NCBI GenBank assembly: GCA_019312665.1
Contig: JAFDCZ010000003.1
Span: forward strand, 1-57,793
Direction: 5' to 3'
DNA: 57,793 bases
Origin: Deltaproteobacteria bacterium
Lineage (GTDB): Bacteria; Myxococcota_A; UBA9160; UBA6930
The translations under genes were made by a program, and so were the position numbers. Under the pieces are notes generated by a model that ran no database searches, was not told the origin of the DNA, and saw only the letters and a list, made by a program, of their open reading frames with translations. This document shows, in pieces, positions 1 to 10,300 of this stretch. How positions within the stretch are numbered: position 1 is the first letter of the stretch; the number at the start of each line of letters is the position of its first letter.

Positions 1-993
1 CTCGGCGGCGCGAAGTTCGCGATCGAGGTTCACCGAGTGGTCGTAGGGCACGAGGCGGTCCTTGGTTCCGTGGATGAAGTAGAAGGGGGGATCGGAAGGA
101 TCGACGTGCAGGATCGGCGATGCGCTCCGGGCGGCTGCCAGGACCGCCTCGCCACCGCCGCCCAGGAACGCGTCCCTGCGTGAGGAACCGCCCGTCGCTT
201 GGGGCGCCTGGCGCACCAGGTCCGTCGAACCGAAGAGCGGGATGGCGCACTGGACATCCGACGACTCCGACCTGTGGGGCCCCAGCGAACCCGCGTGTTC
301 GGTACTGCCGTTCGTCGTCGCGATCAGGGAGGTCAGGTGCCCGCCGGCCGAGGCGCCCATCACGCAGATCCGACTGGCGTCCAAACCGTGCCGCGACGCG
401 TTCGCTCGAATCCAGCGAATGCCTGCCTTCAAGTCGTGGAGCGGGGCGGGATAGCTCACCTCGCCGCTCAAGCGATATCCGATGGCCGCTGCGGCGTAGT
501 GGCCGGACGCGACATGGGGCGCCACCTGCGGGCGCGCCATCAGGCGGCTACCCAGGCTCCAACCCCCGCCGTGAACATAGACGATCACCGGCAGCGGGCC
601 CTCTGTCTCGCGAACCCTGGGAAGCAGGAGATCCAGCTGCTGGCGATGATGCTCGGTTCCCGCGTAGGGGATGTCAGCGATCAGCTCCACGTTCTCGGGC
701 AGAGGGGCGTCGAAGTCACCTCCGGGCTGGTCCAGGAATGCGACGTACTCGTCGAGATCGAGCGCGCCGTCCCGACTCGTGTCGGCGAGGCGCATCCACG
801 GCCGCGTGGCGGGTTGCATCTCGAAGAGAGCGATCTGGCCGTCACCATTCGGGTCGAGCGCTTCGAACTCGGCCGCTTGACGGGCTCGCTCGGCAACGCG
901 GGACCCCGTGTCTCCCGCGGCTGGAACGCTCCCCAAGCTCCAGAGGAGCACGAGTGCGAGCGTCACGAGAAGGGTCGCTTGTGCGTTCGCCAT
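1..993 (-). CDS. Secreted EF-hand / alpha-beta hydrolase (HSL-type esterase), 3' end cut by window edge
   Basis: The reading frame is open from the ATG at 993 to the window edge (331 residues seen). Residues 1-27 form a signal peptide. Two EF-hand loops follow at about 47-58 (DPNGDGQIALFE) and 71-82 (DTSRDGALDLDE), with acidic residues at the calcium positions. An alpha/beta-hydrolase domain of the hormone-sensitive-lipase type begins near 135, with the oxyanion motif HGGGW at 141-145 and nucleophile elbow GASAG (Ser215). An acid-containing GTKDRLVPYD segment lies near 316. The catalytic His may lie beyond the edge. It probably hydrolyses ester substrates outside the cytoplasm, possibly with calcium-dependent folding. 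The start abuts the stop of the SnoaL-like gene, so the two are probably co-transcribed. Substrate is unknown. Confidence 0.85.
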   Translation of the reverse strand, partial: MANAQATLLVTLALVLLWSLGSVPAAGDTGSRVAERARQAAEFEALDPNGDGQIALFEMQPATRPWMRLADTSRDGALDLDEYVAFLDQPGGDFDAPLPENVELIADIPYAGTEHHRQQLDLLLPRVRETEGPLPVIVYVHGGGWSLGSRLMARPQVAPHVASGHYAAAAIGYRLSGEVSYPAPLHDLKAGIRWIRANASRHGLDASRICVMGASAGGHLTSLIATTNGSTEHAGSLGPHRSESSDVQCAIPLFGSTDLVRQAPQATGGSSRRDAFLGGGGEAVLAAARSASPILHVDPSDPPFYFIHGTKDRLVPYDHSVNLDRELRAAE

Positions 994-1413
994 TCAGCGG
1001 GCGTTCTCACGGAGGTACGCGGCCATCTTCGGTGCGATCACGTCGCGGAGCGCCTCCAGGGCATTCATCGGTCGGATCATCACGTCGAAGGTCTGGACCT
1101 CACCCTGGGGGTTCAATCGGATGAGGTCGATCCCCTCGAGTTCGAGCGGTGCGACGTGGCCGCGGAAGTCGAGGGCGAACTCCTCGTGACCTCGGGACGT
1201 GTCATACCGCTCACAGTCGTACGTGAAGTCCTCGATCGTGGGGATGATCCAGTCGAGCAGGTGATGGACCCGCGGACGTCCCTCGAGACGGTCCCAATCG
1301 GGCAGCTCCCCCATCGCGACGTCGGTCGCCAGGACCTTCTCGGGTGCGGGCAGGTCGCGGCTCGCGACGAGCCGGTGCCACACTTCGAGGAATTCTTCAC
1401 CGATCGATGCCAT
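994..1413 (-). CDS. SnoaL-like / NTF2-fold protein
   Basis: A 139-residue protein with the length and pattern of the SnoaL/NTF2-like fold: an N-terminal helix with a WHRLV segment, a middle WIIPTIEDFTYD strand region, and alternating beta strands ending in a helix with MNALEALRDVIAP. Members are small ligand-binding proteins or enzymes, often isomerases or polyketide cyclases, acting in the cytoplasm. No active-site assignment can be made here. Its stop codon directly abuts the ATG of the downstream hydrolase gene, and it follows the small membrane protein by 15 bases, so the three minus-strand genes look like one operon. Confidence 0.7.
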   Translation of the reverse strand: MASIGEEFLEVWHRLVASRDLPAPEKVLATDVAMGELPDWDRLEGRPRVHHLLDWIIPTIEDFTYDCERYDTSRGHEEFALDFRGHVAPLELEGIDLIRLNPQGEVQTFDVMIRPMNALEALRDVIAPKMAAYLRENAR

Positions 1414-1428
1414 CGCGGGATCGCTTCC

Positions 1429-1683
1429 TCAGCCCGAATCGGTGGCCGCGGCCTCCTCTTCCAGGGGCTTCCAGTGGAAGAGGCCGTAGATCAGGGTCTG
1501 GCAGAAGTGATTCGCCATCGAGCCGCCGGCCGCTTCCATCACGGAGCGTTTCACGAAGAACTCCACGATATGCGCGATCAGGGTCGCCCAGAACACGAAA
1601 TGTCCGACGCTGGAGATCCAACCCGATCCCCACAGGATCGCGGCGCCCGACCCCAACCAGATCAACCACACGCTCTGCTTCAT
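1429..1683 (-). CDS. Small membrane protein, DUF1145/TMEM254-like
   Basis: An 84-residue protein with hydrophobic segments at about 3-22 and 25-43, followed by a conserved-looking tail containing HFCQTLIYGLFHW. The pattern of an H-x-x-E after the second helix and a QTLxxGxxHW motif recalls the DUF1145/TMEM254 group of small membrane proteins, whose function is unknown. The assignment rests on remembered pattern only. It is the first gene of the short minus-strand set with the SnoaL-like protein and the EF-hand hydrolase. The ATG at 1683 has a GGAGGAATG-type ribosome binding sequence just upstream. Confidence 0.55.
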   Translation of the reverse strand: MKQSVWLIWLGSGAAILWGSGWISSVGHFVFWATLIAHIVEFFVKRSVMEAAGGSMANHFCQTLIYGLFHWKPLEEEAAATDSG

Positions 1684-1791
1684 GACTCATTCCTCCCTGG
1701 CGCGTGCAGGCTACCACAGGCTCGCCGCCCTCCTTGGCGGCTCCTTCGGCCCGGACGTAGTCTTTCGCGGAATGCGAAGCGGAGGGCGCCC

Positions 1792-3017
1792 ATGAGCGAG
1801 AGACGACCCGTGATCATCTCGTGCGACGGCCATGCGACCGGACGCCCGCAGGACTACGTGCCCTACGTCGACCCGGCCTACCGGGAGAAGTACGAGGAGT
1901 TCGTGCGCGGGTTCAGGGCACAGCAGGCGAAGCAGGCGGACGCCAAGAAGGAAGGGACCTCCCTCTTCACGGACGAGGGCAGCTTTGCCTTCAACGAAGA
2001 GCGCGGTGACGCGCGCGACGGTGAGTGGAACTCGACGATCCGCACGCAGGTGCTCGAGGGCGAGGGCATCGTGGCCGAAGTTCTCTTCCCGAACGGTGGC
2101 GTGCCCTTTGGAGGTTTCGGCGAGTCGGCCGAGCACGAACTGCGTGGGGTCGGCAATCGCGCCTACGATCGTTGGCTCGCCGACTTCGCGGACGATCTTC
2201 CGGGACGCCGGGCCGCGCTCGCAATGCTGACCGTGCACGACCTCGAGGCCACGTGTCACGAGATCCGCTGGGCTGCCGAACGCGGAATGAAGGGCGTCAT
2301 CATCCCGACCGTTCCTGGCAAGGGGCTCCCGCCCTACTACGACGAGTGCTACGACCCGCTCTGGGCGGCCTGTCAGGACACCGAACTGCCCGTGCACATC
2401 CACGGGGGTGGCGGCACGCCGGACTACGGTGACTACGGCGTCGTGAGCATGTTGATGTACGCGACCGAAGCGACCTTCTTCTCGCAGCGCAATCTCTGGG
2501 TGCTGATCTGGGGGGGGTGCTGGAGCGCTTTCCGCGCCTGCAAGTGGTCTTCACCGAGACGCGTGCGGATTGGGTGCCAGGCTCACTCGCATTGCTCGAC
2601 GGCATCCGCAACGCCCCCTTCTTCCAGAACATCGCGAACACCGCGCGTCTCAAGCCGAGCGAGTATTTCGAACGGCAATGCCATGTTGCGGCGAGCTTCA
2701 TGGGGCCCCACGAGGCCGCGATCCGTCACGAGATCGGACTCGACCGCCTCATGTGGGGCGCCGACTATCCGCACGTCGAGGGGACGTGGCCACGCACGCG
2801 GAAGTCGCTGGCTCGCTGCTTCGAGGGCGTGCCCGTCGAAGAAACGCGAACGATCCTCACGACGAATCCGGCCAAGCTGTATGGCTTCGACGTGGACGCA
2901 CTCCAACGCATCGCCGACCGCGTGGGACCGAGCGCCGAAGAACTGCTCGGGGCGGCGCCGGTCGCTGTTTCCTGGCCGCGCCGATCCGGAACCACGAAGC
3001 CCTCCGGTCCCCGCTGA
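1792..3017 (+). pseudogene. Amidohydrolase (Amidohydro_2 type), broken by a 1-nt frameshift in a G tract
   Basis: Starts at ATG 1792 and reads through 2517 in one frame, then continues in the next frame to 3017. The N-terminal half has the metal-binding start (SCDGH) of the amidohydrolase superfamily and a HIHGGGG strand. The C-terminal half has VLERFPRLQVVFTE and the metal-site WGADYPH motif. The break is inside a run of eight G at 2510-2517; nine G would restore a continuous protein of about 408 residues reading WGGVLERF. Such enzymes hydrolyse or decarboxylate small substrates in the cytoplasm. The frameshift may be a sequencing error, slippage or a real mutation. As written, the first-frame product would lack the second half. 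Confidence 0.85.
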
Positions 3018-3159
3018 GCCCGGGACCGGGGATGGGAGTTCCAACAGGGTTTCCATGTCCGACAACCGGGTCACTTGACCAATCCCCCAGGCAAACCGAG
3101 GCTTCATGGCCAACCGTGCAACCCATCGGGAAGGTCCCCTGGGCGCGCAGCGAATGCCG

Positions 3160-4152
3160 CTAGGGTGCGAAGCTGGCCTGCAACCCCACCGTCTCGAGCC
3201 AGGCGAGGACGGTTCTTTGTTCCTCGGGTTCGAGCTGGTCTCGAATGCGCAGTTGCACGAATCGGCGCGACTGTTCCGGATAGGGCCGCGCCAGATAGCT
3301 CGTGGCTTCCCCGTAGGTCTCGATCGTGAACGCCTTCTCGCCGGCCGCGAGTGCAGCCGCATTGCCGAGTACGAAAGGAGCGTACTGATCGCGCCCGACC
3401 TGCAGGATGTGCCGCGCGACGGAGCTGCTCTCGGGAAACGATGCCAACTCGCCGGAACCATCCCAAAGGTCGGCGTTCTCCTTGTCCCATTTCACCACAC
3501 GCGGGTAGCCCGAGAGGTCGGGCACCGGATCGGCGTTGGTATGAGCTCGGAGACCGCCGAGAAGAATGGCGTCGACCGCGGTGGGCCGGCCACCCAGGGC
3601 GTAGGGCGTCTCGCCGAGCTGTCTTTCGAGGACCTCCATCAGCGCGTGGTACTCCTCCTCGGCCATCTGTTGCTGGTGGAGCGATTCGGTGCCCGTCGCG
3701 CGACAAGCACGCGGCCCCCACTGGGCCAGAGGGAACTCGCGCGCCTCTTCGGCCCCCACCTCGCGCCCGAGGATCATGCTCACGACGGCTCGAGTGTTCT
3801 GCTCGTAGTGCCATCGGTAGTGGACCATCGTTCGGGCAAACCACTCGTCGAGGATTTCCTCGACGACGTGAACGAGGACGCCAAGCGGCCCGGCTGGAAA
3901 GAGCCGTCGAGCGGGGATGCGCCCGTCGAGGAGGGCAAGGATCGGGGTCGTGTCGGCGATCATCCAGTTCTCGGGGGTCTCGAGCACGGGGACTTGATGG
4001 GTGGCCGCGCGCATGGCCACGTCACCGCCCCCGCCGCGAACTCCCAGTTTCGCGTTCTCGAAGGGGAGCCCGTAGAAGCGGAGCGCCGCTTCGAGCTTTC
4101 GCGTGAAAAGACTGATCTCGCCGCCGTAGAGGATGTAGTGGTCTCGTGCCAT
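3160..4152 (-). CDS. Glutathione S-transferase family protein
   Basis: About 330 residues from the ATG at 4152 (ARDHYILYGGEISLFTRK); an upstream in-frame start at 4173 would add seven residues that do not look conserved. Residues 4-80 form a thioredoxin-like GST N-domain with the cis-Pro motif THQVPVLE. An all-helical C-domain follows, with ALGGRPTAVDAILLGGL, the usual GST helix N-cap region. The protein is about 100 residues longer than typical GSTs, with an extra C-terminal segment of unknown role. The SLFTRK segment in place of a clear catalytic Ser/Cys motif leaves the reaction open. It is expected to be cytoplasmic and lies downstream of the broken membrane-protein gene on the same strand. 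Confidence 0.75.
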   Translation of the reverse strand: MARDHYILYGGEISLFTRKLEAALRFYGLPFENAKLGVRGGGGDVAMRAATHQVPVLETPENWMIADTTPILALLDGRIPARRLFPAGPLGVLVHVVEEILDEWFARTMVHYRWHYEQNTRAVVSMILGREVGAEEAREFPLAQWGPRACRATGTESLHQQQMAEEEYHALMEVLERQLGETPYALGGRPTAVDAILLGGLRAHTNADPVPDLSGYPRVVKWDKENADLWDGSGELASFPESSSVARHILQVGRDQYAPFVLGNAAALAAGEKAFTIETYGEATSYLARPYPEQSRRFVQLRIRDQLEPEEQRTVLAWLETVGLQASFAP

Positions 4153-4226
4153 GGATCGACCTCGTGGTCCCACAATCGCGGAGACTCCAGCATGCGTGGT
4201 GTCCGGATCTGCGAGGGAGCATCACG

Positions 4227-5389
4227 CTACCCGGCTCGCCGCGCGCCGCCAACTCGCGGAGGACACACGGCATACGAGTCCGCCGGAACCGCCTCCGCGT
4301 TGCAGATCAGCGATTCCCCTCTTTGCGTTGCACTGAAGTCCACGGGTCCCCCCTGACGAACGGTGGCGTGGATGTTGCCGAGGATGGCCCGGCCCGTGAC
4401 CACGAGCAGCAGCGGCTCGTCCTGGTCGCCGCCCGACCGCTCCTCGCCCCTCTCGCCTGTCACGAGCCGGCGTACGATCGAGCGCACCCGCGGCGGCCGC
4501 TTGCCTTGCTGCTTCACCTCACCGAACACGCAGCGGACGCTCTCCATGCGGATCTCCGCCTCGGGAGGCACGATCAGCTCGACGTTTCCCGTCAGCACTT
4601 CATGGTGGATCTCGGCGATCCCGTCGTCCGGGAGTCCGCCTCGCGGAAGTCGAGGGTGATGTCGCCCAGCGTCGCACGTGCGAGGATCGCGTCGGCGGGC
4701 GGCAACGGGCCCGACCGTTCCGTCAAGCGGAGCAGGACCCGGAATGCGTCGCGTATCCACTTGTGTTTGCGATCCAACACGAGGATCGTGAGATCCTGCT
4801 CGCTTGCGAATGCCCGAACCAGCACAAACGCCACCACGGAAACGGCACCGATGTTGCCGACGAAGAACAACGTCGTCAGAAGCGGTGGCAGGTTGTTCGG
4901 ATTTCCTGAACTCAGGGCTCCGCCCAGCACCACGAGCCCCAGATAGGCGGCGAACCAGCCGAGCGCCTGCCGACGCCCGGCGAACACCAGTGCGCCCAGC
5001 GGTGACGTGAGCGACCACAACACGACACCGCTCGATTGCACGAACCCGCCGAGTGCGAGCATCAGGAAGAACGGAAGCAGCAGGCTGAACAGGAGCTGGC
5101 TGGAACGAAACAACGAATAACGGCGAACCCGCCAGAACACGAAGAGACTGATGAAGGACGCGATCGAATAGATCAATGGGATCGCGCCTGCAGCGGGTTC
5201 GCCGTAGATGCCGTAGACCGATCCCCAGAGCACGGCGGCCGTCGCCATCATCACGGTCGAGGCGACCAGGAGTCTTTTCTGCAGGCGAACTTCGGCGCTG
5301 TCGCCGGGGTCCGCGCCGATACGAAGTAGTGACTCGAGCCACCCCGCGATGCCGGTTGCATTTTGTGTCGCCGCTTTTGAGTCTGTCAG
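4227..5389 (-). pseudogene. Membrane protein: cyclase-type sensor N-terminus joined to a LiaF-like C-terminal domain, frameshifted
   Basis: The upstream frame encodes an amphipathic start (ESLLRIGADPGDSAEVRLQ) and about six transmembrane segments, with SSGVVLWSLTSPLGALVF, as in the membrane part of many bacterial adenylate/guanylate cyclases. Instead of a cyclase domain it continues into LGDITLDFREAD. Here, near 4629-4637, the frame must shift by one base to continue as LPDDGIAEIHHEVLTGNVEL and then LLLVVTGRAILGNIHATV, which has the repeated G-N/D-(V/I) strand pattern of the LiaF/DUF2154 cell-envelope domain. The start is unresolved: no ATG or GTG is in frame, and CTG at 5389 or TTG near 5537 are the options. 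It is either a decayed gene or a draft error. Confidence 0.6.
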
Positions 5390-5640
5390 TTCCTCTGTCC
5401 TGATTGTCTGCTCTCTCGGCCACGGCCATCTTCGTTCGTGTCGAACGGTCGAATCCCGAACGCATGGCCGCCAACCACAGCGTAACCCGAAAACACCGCG
5501 GTCGAAGATAGAGGCCCTGAAACGTCGGCACCTCAATGCCTGGGGTCGTAAGGCACCGGTTGGCCCGAGGCCAACGGAGTAGCTGTCCCGGGAATTCCGC
5601 CGCAAACTCTGCGAGTCGAGACCCTTAACTCCGGGAGTGA

Positions 5641-7374
5641 ATGATGACCGATGTGATCGTGTTGGGCGGTGGTGTTGGGGGCATGAGCGCTGCGCAGGAG
5701 CTCGCGGAGCGTGGCTTCCGTGTTCATGTCTACGAGAAGAGGTCCGTGCCTGGTGGCAAGGCACGGAGCATTCCTGTCCCGGGAACCGGAATCGATGGCC
5801 GCCAGGATCTTCCCGGTGAGCACGGGTTTCGCTTCTTCCCGCGCTTCTATCGCCACGTCACGGACACGATGAAGCGCATCCCCTACCCGGGAAATCGCGA
5901 CGGCGTCTACGGAAACCTCGTCCAGGCAAGCCGCGACATGCTGGCGCAATTTGGGAAAGCGCCTCTCGCTTTTCCCGCTCGGTTTCCACGCAGTGTGGCC
6001 GACGTCGAGCTGATGTTCGAAGACATGATGCAATCGGGCGAGCTGGGAATCAGCAAGGCGGATCTCGGCTTCTTTGCCGAGCGGATCTGGCAGCTGATGA
6101 CGAGTTGCAGTACTCGCAACGAGGAGCAGTATGAGCGGGTCAGCTGGTGGACCTACACCGATGCAGCCAACCGCTCCGCGGCCTACCAGGCGCTGCTGGT
6201 CCAAGGCCTGACGCGCACGCTCGTCGCCGCGAAGGCGCGGGTGGCCAGCACGCGCAGCGGGGGCACGGTTCTGACCGAGCTCGTCTACGCCACCGCACGC
6301 CCAGGGCGTAGTGACGACAACCTGCTCGATGGTCCGACGAATATGGCTTGGATCGACCCATGGTTGACGTATCTCCGCGAGTTGAACGTGGACTATCACC
6401 TCGACGCGGAGGTCGAAGCCATTCATTGCAAGAACGGAGTCATCGTCGGCGCCACGATCCGCGAAGGTGACAAGAGCATCGAGGTCAACGGGGACTACTT
6501 CATCGCTGCAGTTCCGGTCGAAGTCATGGCCAAGCTGGTCACGGATGAGATGCTGGAGAAGGATCCGCTGCTCGGCGGCATTCAGGAGCTCGCGAAGGAC
6601 GTGTCGTGGATGAACGGGCTGCAGTTCTTCCTGAGTGAGTCGGTGCCGATCGTGAACGGACACGTGAGCTACATCGACACGCCGTGGGCGCTGACCTCCA
6701 TTTCCGAAGAACAGTTCTGGACGATCGATCTCGCCAACTACGGCGACGGCAATGTGAAGGGCGTCCTTTCGGTCGACATCTCCGATTGGGATACCCATGG
6801 CATCTTGACCTGGCCCGAAGGGGATCCGAATGGAAAACGTCTCACCGCCCGCGACTGCACGGTCGAGCAGATCAAGGAGGAAGTCTGGGAGCAGATCAAG
6901 AAGAGCGTGAACGTGGACGGGAAGGAGATCCTGAAGAACGAGGTTCGTCTTCATTCCTTCCTCGATCCCGACATCTCGCGCGACCCTTCGGGGCGCACGG
7001 ATTCAGAGCCTCTCCTGGTAAACAAGGCGGACACGTGGCACCTGCGCCCTCAGGCGTGGACGCATATCCCGAACCTCTTCCTCGCCTCGGACTACGTGCA
7101 GACGAATACGGACCTGGCCACGATGGAGGCCGCCAACGAAGCGGCACGCCGCGCGGTCAACAGCATCATCAGCGCTTCGGGCGCGAACGTTCCCTACTGC
7201 AAGATATGGAAGCTGTATCAACCCTGGGTCCTCGCACCGGTGCGCTGGTATGACCAGTGTCGATATGCGAGGGGGCTACCGTGGCGCTCCGAGCTGAGGC
7301 TTCCCATGAAACTCGTGCACACGATCAGTGTGTACCTGAATCACTCCGTTCGGTGGCTGACCCGGTTGTGGTGA
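5641..7374 (+). CDS. FAD-dependent oxidoreductase, phytoene-desaturase / amine-oxidase superfamily
   Basis: 577 residues beginning with the dinucleotide-binding motif VIVLGGGVGGMSAAQELAE, then EKRSVPGGKARS, the standard start of carotenoid/squalene-type desaturases and hydroxysqualene dehydroxylases. The C-terminal FAD-contact region reads NLFLASDYVQTNTDLATMEAA, again typical. The reaction is probably FAD-linked desaturation or dehydroxylation of a hydrophobic substrate, but the substrate is unknown. The last roughly 70 residues are basic and aromatic and may bind membrane. The gene starts with ATGATG at 5641 behind a GGGAG sequence. Its 3' end overlaps by 50 bases the convergent 3' end of the large cyclase gene. 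A longer paralogue-like protein lies at 11576. Confidence 0.8.
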   Translation: MMTDVIVLGGGVGGMSAAQELAERGFRVHVYEKRSVPGGKARSIPVPGTGIDGRQDLPGEHGFRFFPRFYRHVTDTMKRIPYPGNRDGVYGNLVQASRDMLAQFGKAPLAFPARFPRSVADVELMFEDMMQSGELGISKADLGFFAERIWQLMTSCSTRNEEQYERVSWWTYTDAANRSAAYQALLVQGLTRTLVAAKARVASTRSGGTVLTELVYATARPGRSDDNLLDGPTNMAWIDPWLTYLRELNVDYHLDAEVEAIHCKNGVIVGATIREGDKSIEVNGDYFIAAVPVEVMAKLVTDEMLEKDPLLGGIQELAKDVSWMNGLQFFLSESVPIVNGHVSYIDTPWALTSISEEQFWTIDLANYGDGNVKGVLSVDISDWDTHGILTWPEGDPNGKRLTARDCTVEQIKEEVWEQIKKSVNVDGKEILKNEVRLHSFLDPDISRDPSGRTDSEPLLVNKADTWHLRPQAWTHIPNLFLASDYVQTNTDLATMEAANEAARRAVNSIISASGANVPYCKIWKLYQPWVLAPVRWYDQCRYARGLPWRSELRLPMKLVHTISVYLNHSVRWLTRLW

Positions 7375-10300
7375 AGCTCGCCTCCGGTCGAGACGGGGCC
7401 GACAAGAGAGCCTCTGCAGTCGTGGTGCTGCGCAGCATGATGAGCCGCTGAAGGTGAGGGCCCGCCTCTTTCTCGGAGAGTTGCATTACGAGTTCGCGGT
7501 GGGCCAGCGCCTCTTCGAGATCCATGTGCAGGGTCTGAGCCTCCGCGACGGCACGCCGAGCACAGCGGAGCGCCGTCGCGGGACGGCCCGCGAGCCGCGC
7601 CCGGCGCGCGCGCATCGTCCAGATCCGCGGACGCCCGATCGGACATAGGCGAGCAAAGGCCCGGAGCCCCGTGAGTGCGAGATCCGCCTGTCGCTTCCAA
7701 CGCGTCTTCCCTTCGATCTCCCAGAGATCGAGGTACAGCTCACAGACGTATCCATTGCCTAGAAGCGTGTGAAACGACGCCGGCGGGAAACGAGCGATCC
7801 GAACCGATGCCTCCTTCGCGTGGGAAAGTGCATCGTCGCGATCGCCCTGGGCCCAGTAGGAGCGCGCGAGCAAGCCGTGGCTCATGATGGCATCGCTGTG
7901 ATCCACGCCGCGGGCCAGCAACAACTCGAGATCGAGTATCGAGTTCGCATCGACCCGACCCTTGCGTGCAAGCTCGATGGCGAGGAGGCCTGCGACGCTC
8001 CAGACTTGCGCCTGGACTGCGCCCTCGGTCCCAACCATCTGGTACGCCCGCTCGAAGAGCTCCTTGGATTCGCCGAGTTGCCCGCGGTGGAGCAGGCCGT
8101 AGGCGCGAAGGATGATGCAGGTCTGCCAGCGGAAGCGATCCCCGAGTGATTCGAAAAGCTCGCTGCCAGTGCGCCCGGCCGCCTCGATCTCCTCCCAGTT
8201 GCCGTTCGAGTTGTGATAGATCGCCTCAAGCTCGCGAGAAAACGCAACCGTGTCCGTGTGGCTCACATGCTCCGCGACACGCCTCGAACGCTCGGTGTAG
8301 AAACGGAACCAGCTGGAGAGCCGGGCGAGCCCGAACGTGAAGCCCATCACCTGATACGCCAGCTGCAGCTCCTTGGATTCCCCTGTCCGCTCGGCTTGGT
8401 TGAGCGATGCGACGGTCGAGTGCAGAAGCGTTGCGAAATCGTGCTCCCAGTAGCCGACTTCGGCCAGGCGTTGATGGATATGGGCAGCTTGCCGAAGGCG
8501 CATGGCACGACGGACCTGGCGCCCGATGAACCAACCCGGCGCGATCCGATGCAACCCCTGAACAGCCAGTTCTCGCCCGAGCTCGAGCCAAAGGCCTCGG
8601 GTGGTGCGCGGGACGCCCAGACCGAGCAGGGCGAGCGAGGCTTCATAATGCTTCCGTGCATCGACGTAGCGTGAGAGCTTGTGGAGCGCTTCGCCAAGCC
8701 GCCATTCCCATACGCTCTGGCGCTCCGCCGGAATGTCGACGTTCTCTCGCTCCAGGATTTCCAGCGCTTCCGTCATGAATCGCACGACTTCTTCGTTGGC
8801 GTGACTCGCAAACGCCTGCTCGGCAGCACGTTCCAGGTAGTCGAGGGCTTTGAGGTGGTCACCCGTTTGCGACCAGTGATGAGCCAGCGTCGAAAGGTAG
8901 GGGCTGAGATCGTTCGCGTAGGCCGCCTCATACCAGAGCGCGACTCCACGATGGAGTTCGCGACGCTGGGCATAGGCCATGAGCCCATACACGACTTGCT
9001 GCGTGATGATGTGTTTGAACAAGTACGCGAGGCTTGGATCGGGGTTCTCGAGCAGCGTGAGATCGAGAGCGTCGAAGGTCTCGAGTTGCTCCCGGAGCTG
9101 AGCCGGTGACTCGAGATCCGGGTGTACGGCCTCGAGCAATCGGACCAGGAAAATGCGGCCGATGGCACTCGCCACCTTGAGTGTGATCTGTTGGCCCGGC
9201 GAGAGCCGATCCACGCGTTCGACGATCACTCCCTCGACCGAATCGGGCACCCCGAGCGAGTCGAGGTCGGTCACGTGAGCAGCGAGCCGACATCGGCCAC
9301 CCTCGACCCGCAGGTGGCCAGCCTCATACAGCGCGAGGCAGAGCTGCTCTCCGAAGAACGGGTTTCCACGCGATCGATCCGCGATGAAGGATGTCGCCGG
9401 TGGCGGAAGCTCACTCACGCCGAGCCTTCTTGCCGAGAGGGCCTCGACCTCGGCGGAACTCATTCCCTCGAGCACGATCCGGTCGTCTCCTGCGCGTGTG
9501 CAGAGCCGCTCCCACTCTGGCGGAGGCGCGGCGAAGGGACGGCTCCCGATGACCAGCAGCAATGAATCGACACGCGTCGCGATGGCTTCGACCAGCGCCC
9601 ACGAGGCGGAATCGAACCAGTGGGCATCATCGAGCACCACCACCAGGCTTTCCTTCTCCGCTCGGTGACGAAAGAGCTGCACCACCAGGTCACGCAAGGC
9701 GTCTGCGCGGACGCGTGCGTCCTGTTCCGCCATCGCTGCAGTCTCTTCCAGATCGAGCGGAAGGATCCCGTTCAGTAACGGCGCACTGGCCTCGTCCAGG
9801 CCCGCTTCTCGAAGTCTCTCTTTCACTCGCTCGATGAGGTCACTGCCATCGAGCTCACGGGCGTCGAGAAGGTCTGCAAGAATCTCGCGCCAGATATAGA
9901 AGGATGTGGAGCGCTCGATTGCGTCGGCGTCCCCTGAGAAGCATGCGAGCTGACGTTCCTCGGCGGCGCGGCGTACGAACTCCAGAAGCTGGGACTTTCC
10001 GATCCCGGGCTCTCCCTCGATCAAGACGACCGCCGATGGCCTGCCGTTGCCAATGGCCTCGAGCTGCGCTTCGAGCCGCTGCTTCTCGTTCTCTCGCCCC
10101 ACGATCGCCTGCCCGCTCGCGCGGGTCGCGGCGATTTCAGCGCGCGCTCGGTAGACGCTGACGGGCTCTGCCTTCCCCTTGAGTGACAACGGCTCGAGGG
10201 GCTCCATGTCGATTCGGCCTTCGGCTGCTCGTGCGGTCTCGCGATCGCACACCACCCCGACCGTTTTCGAACTCATCAGCCGCGCAGCCAGGTTCATGAC

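Noticed and set aside
199-3078. A 959-codon plus-strand open frame across the left end
   Set aside because: Only the part from 1792 is coding. The upstream portion lies antisense to the EF-hand hydrolase and SnoaL-like genes, and the part after 2517 is out of frame with the amidohydrolase.
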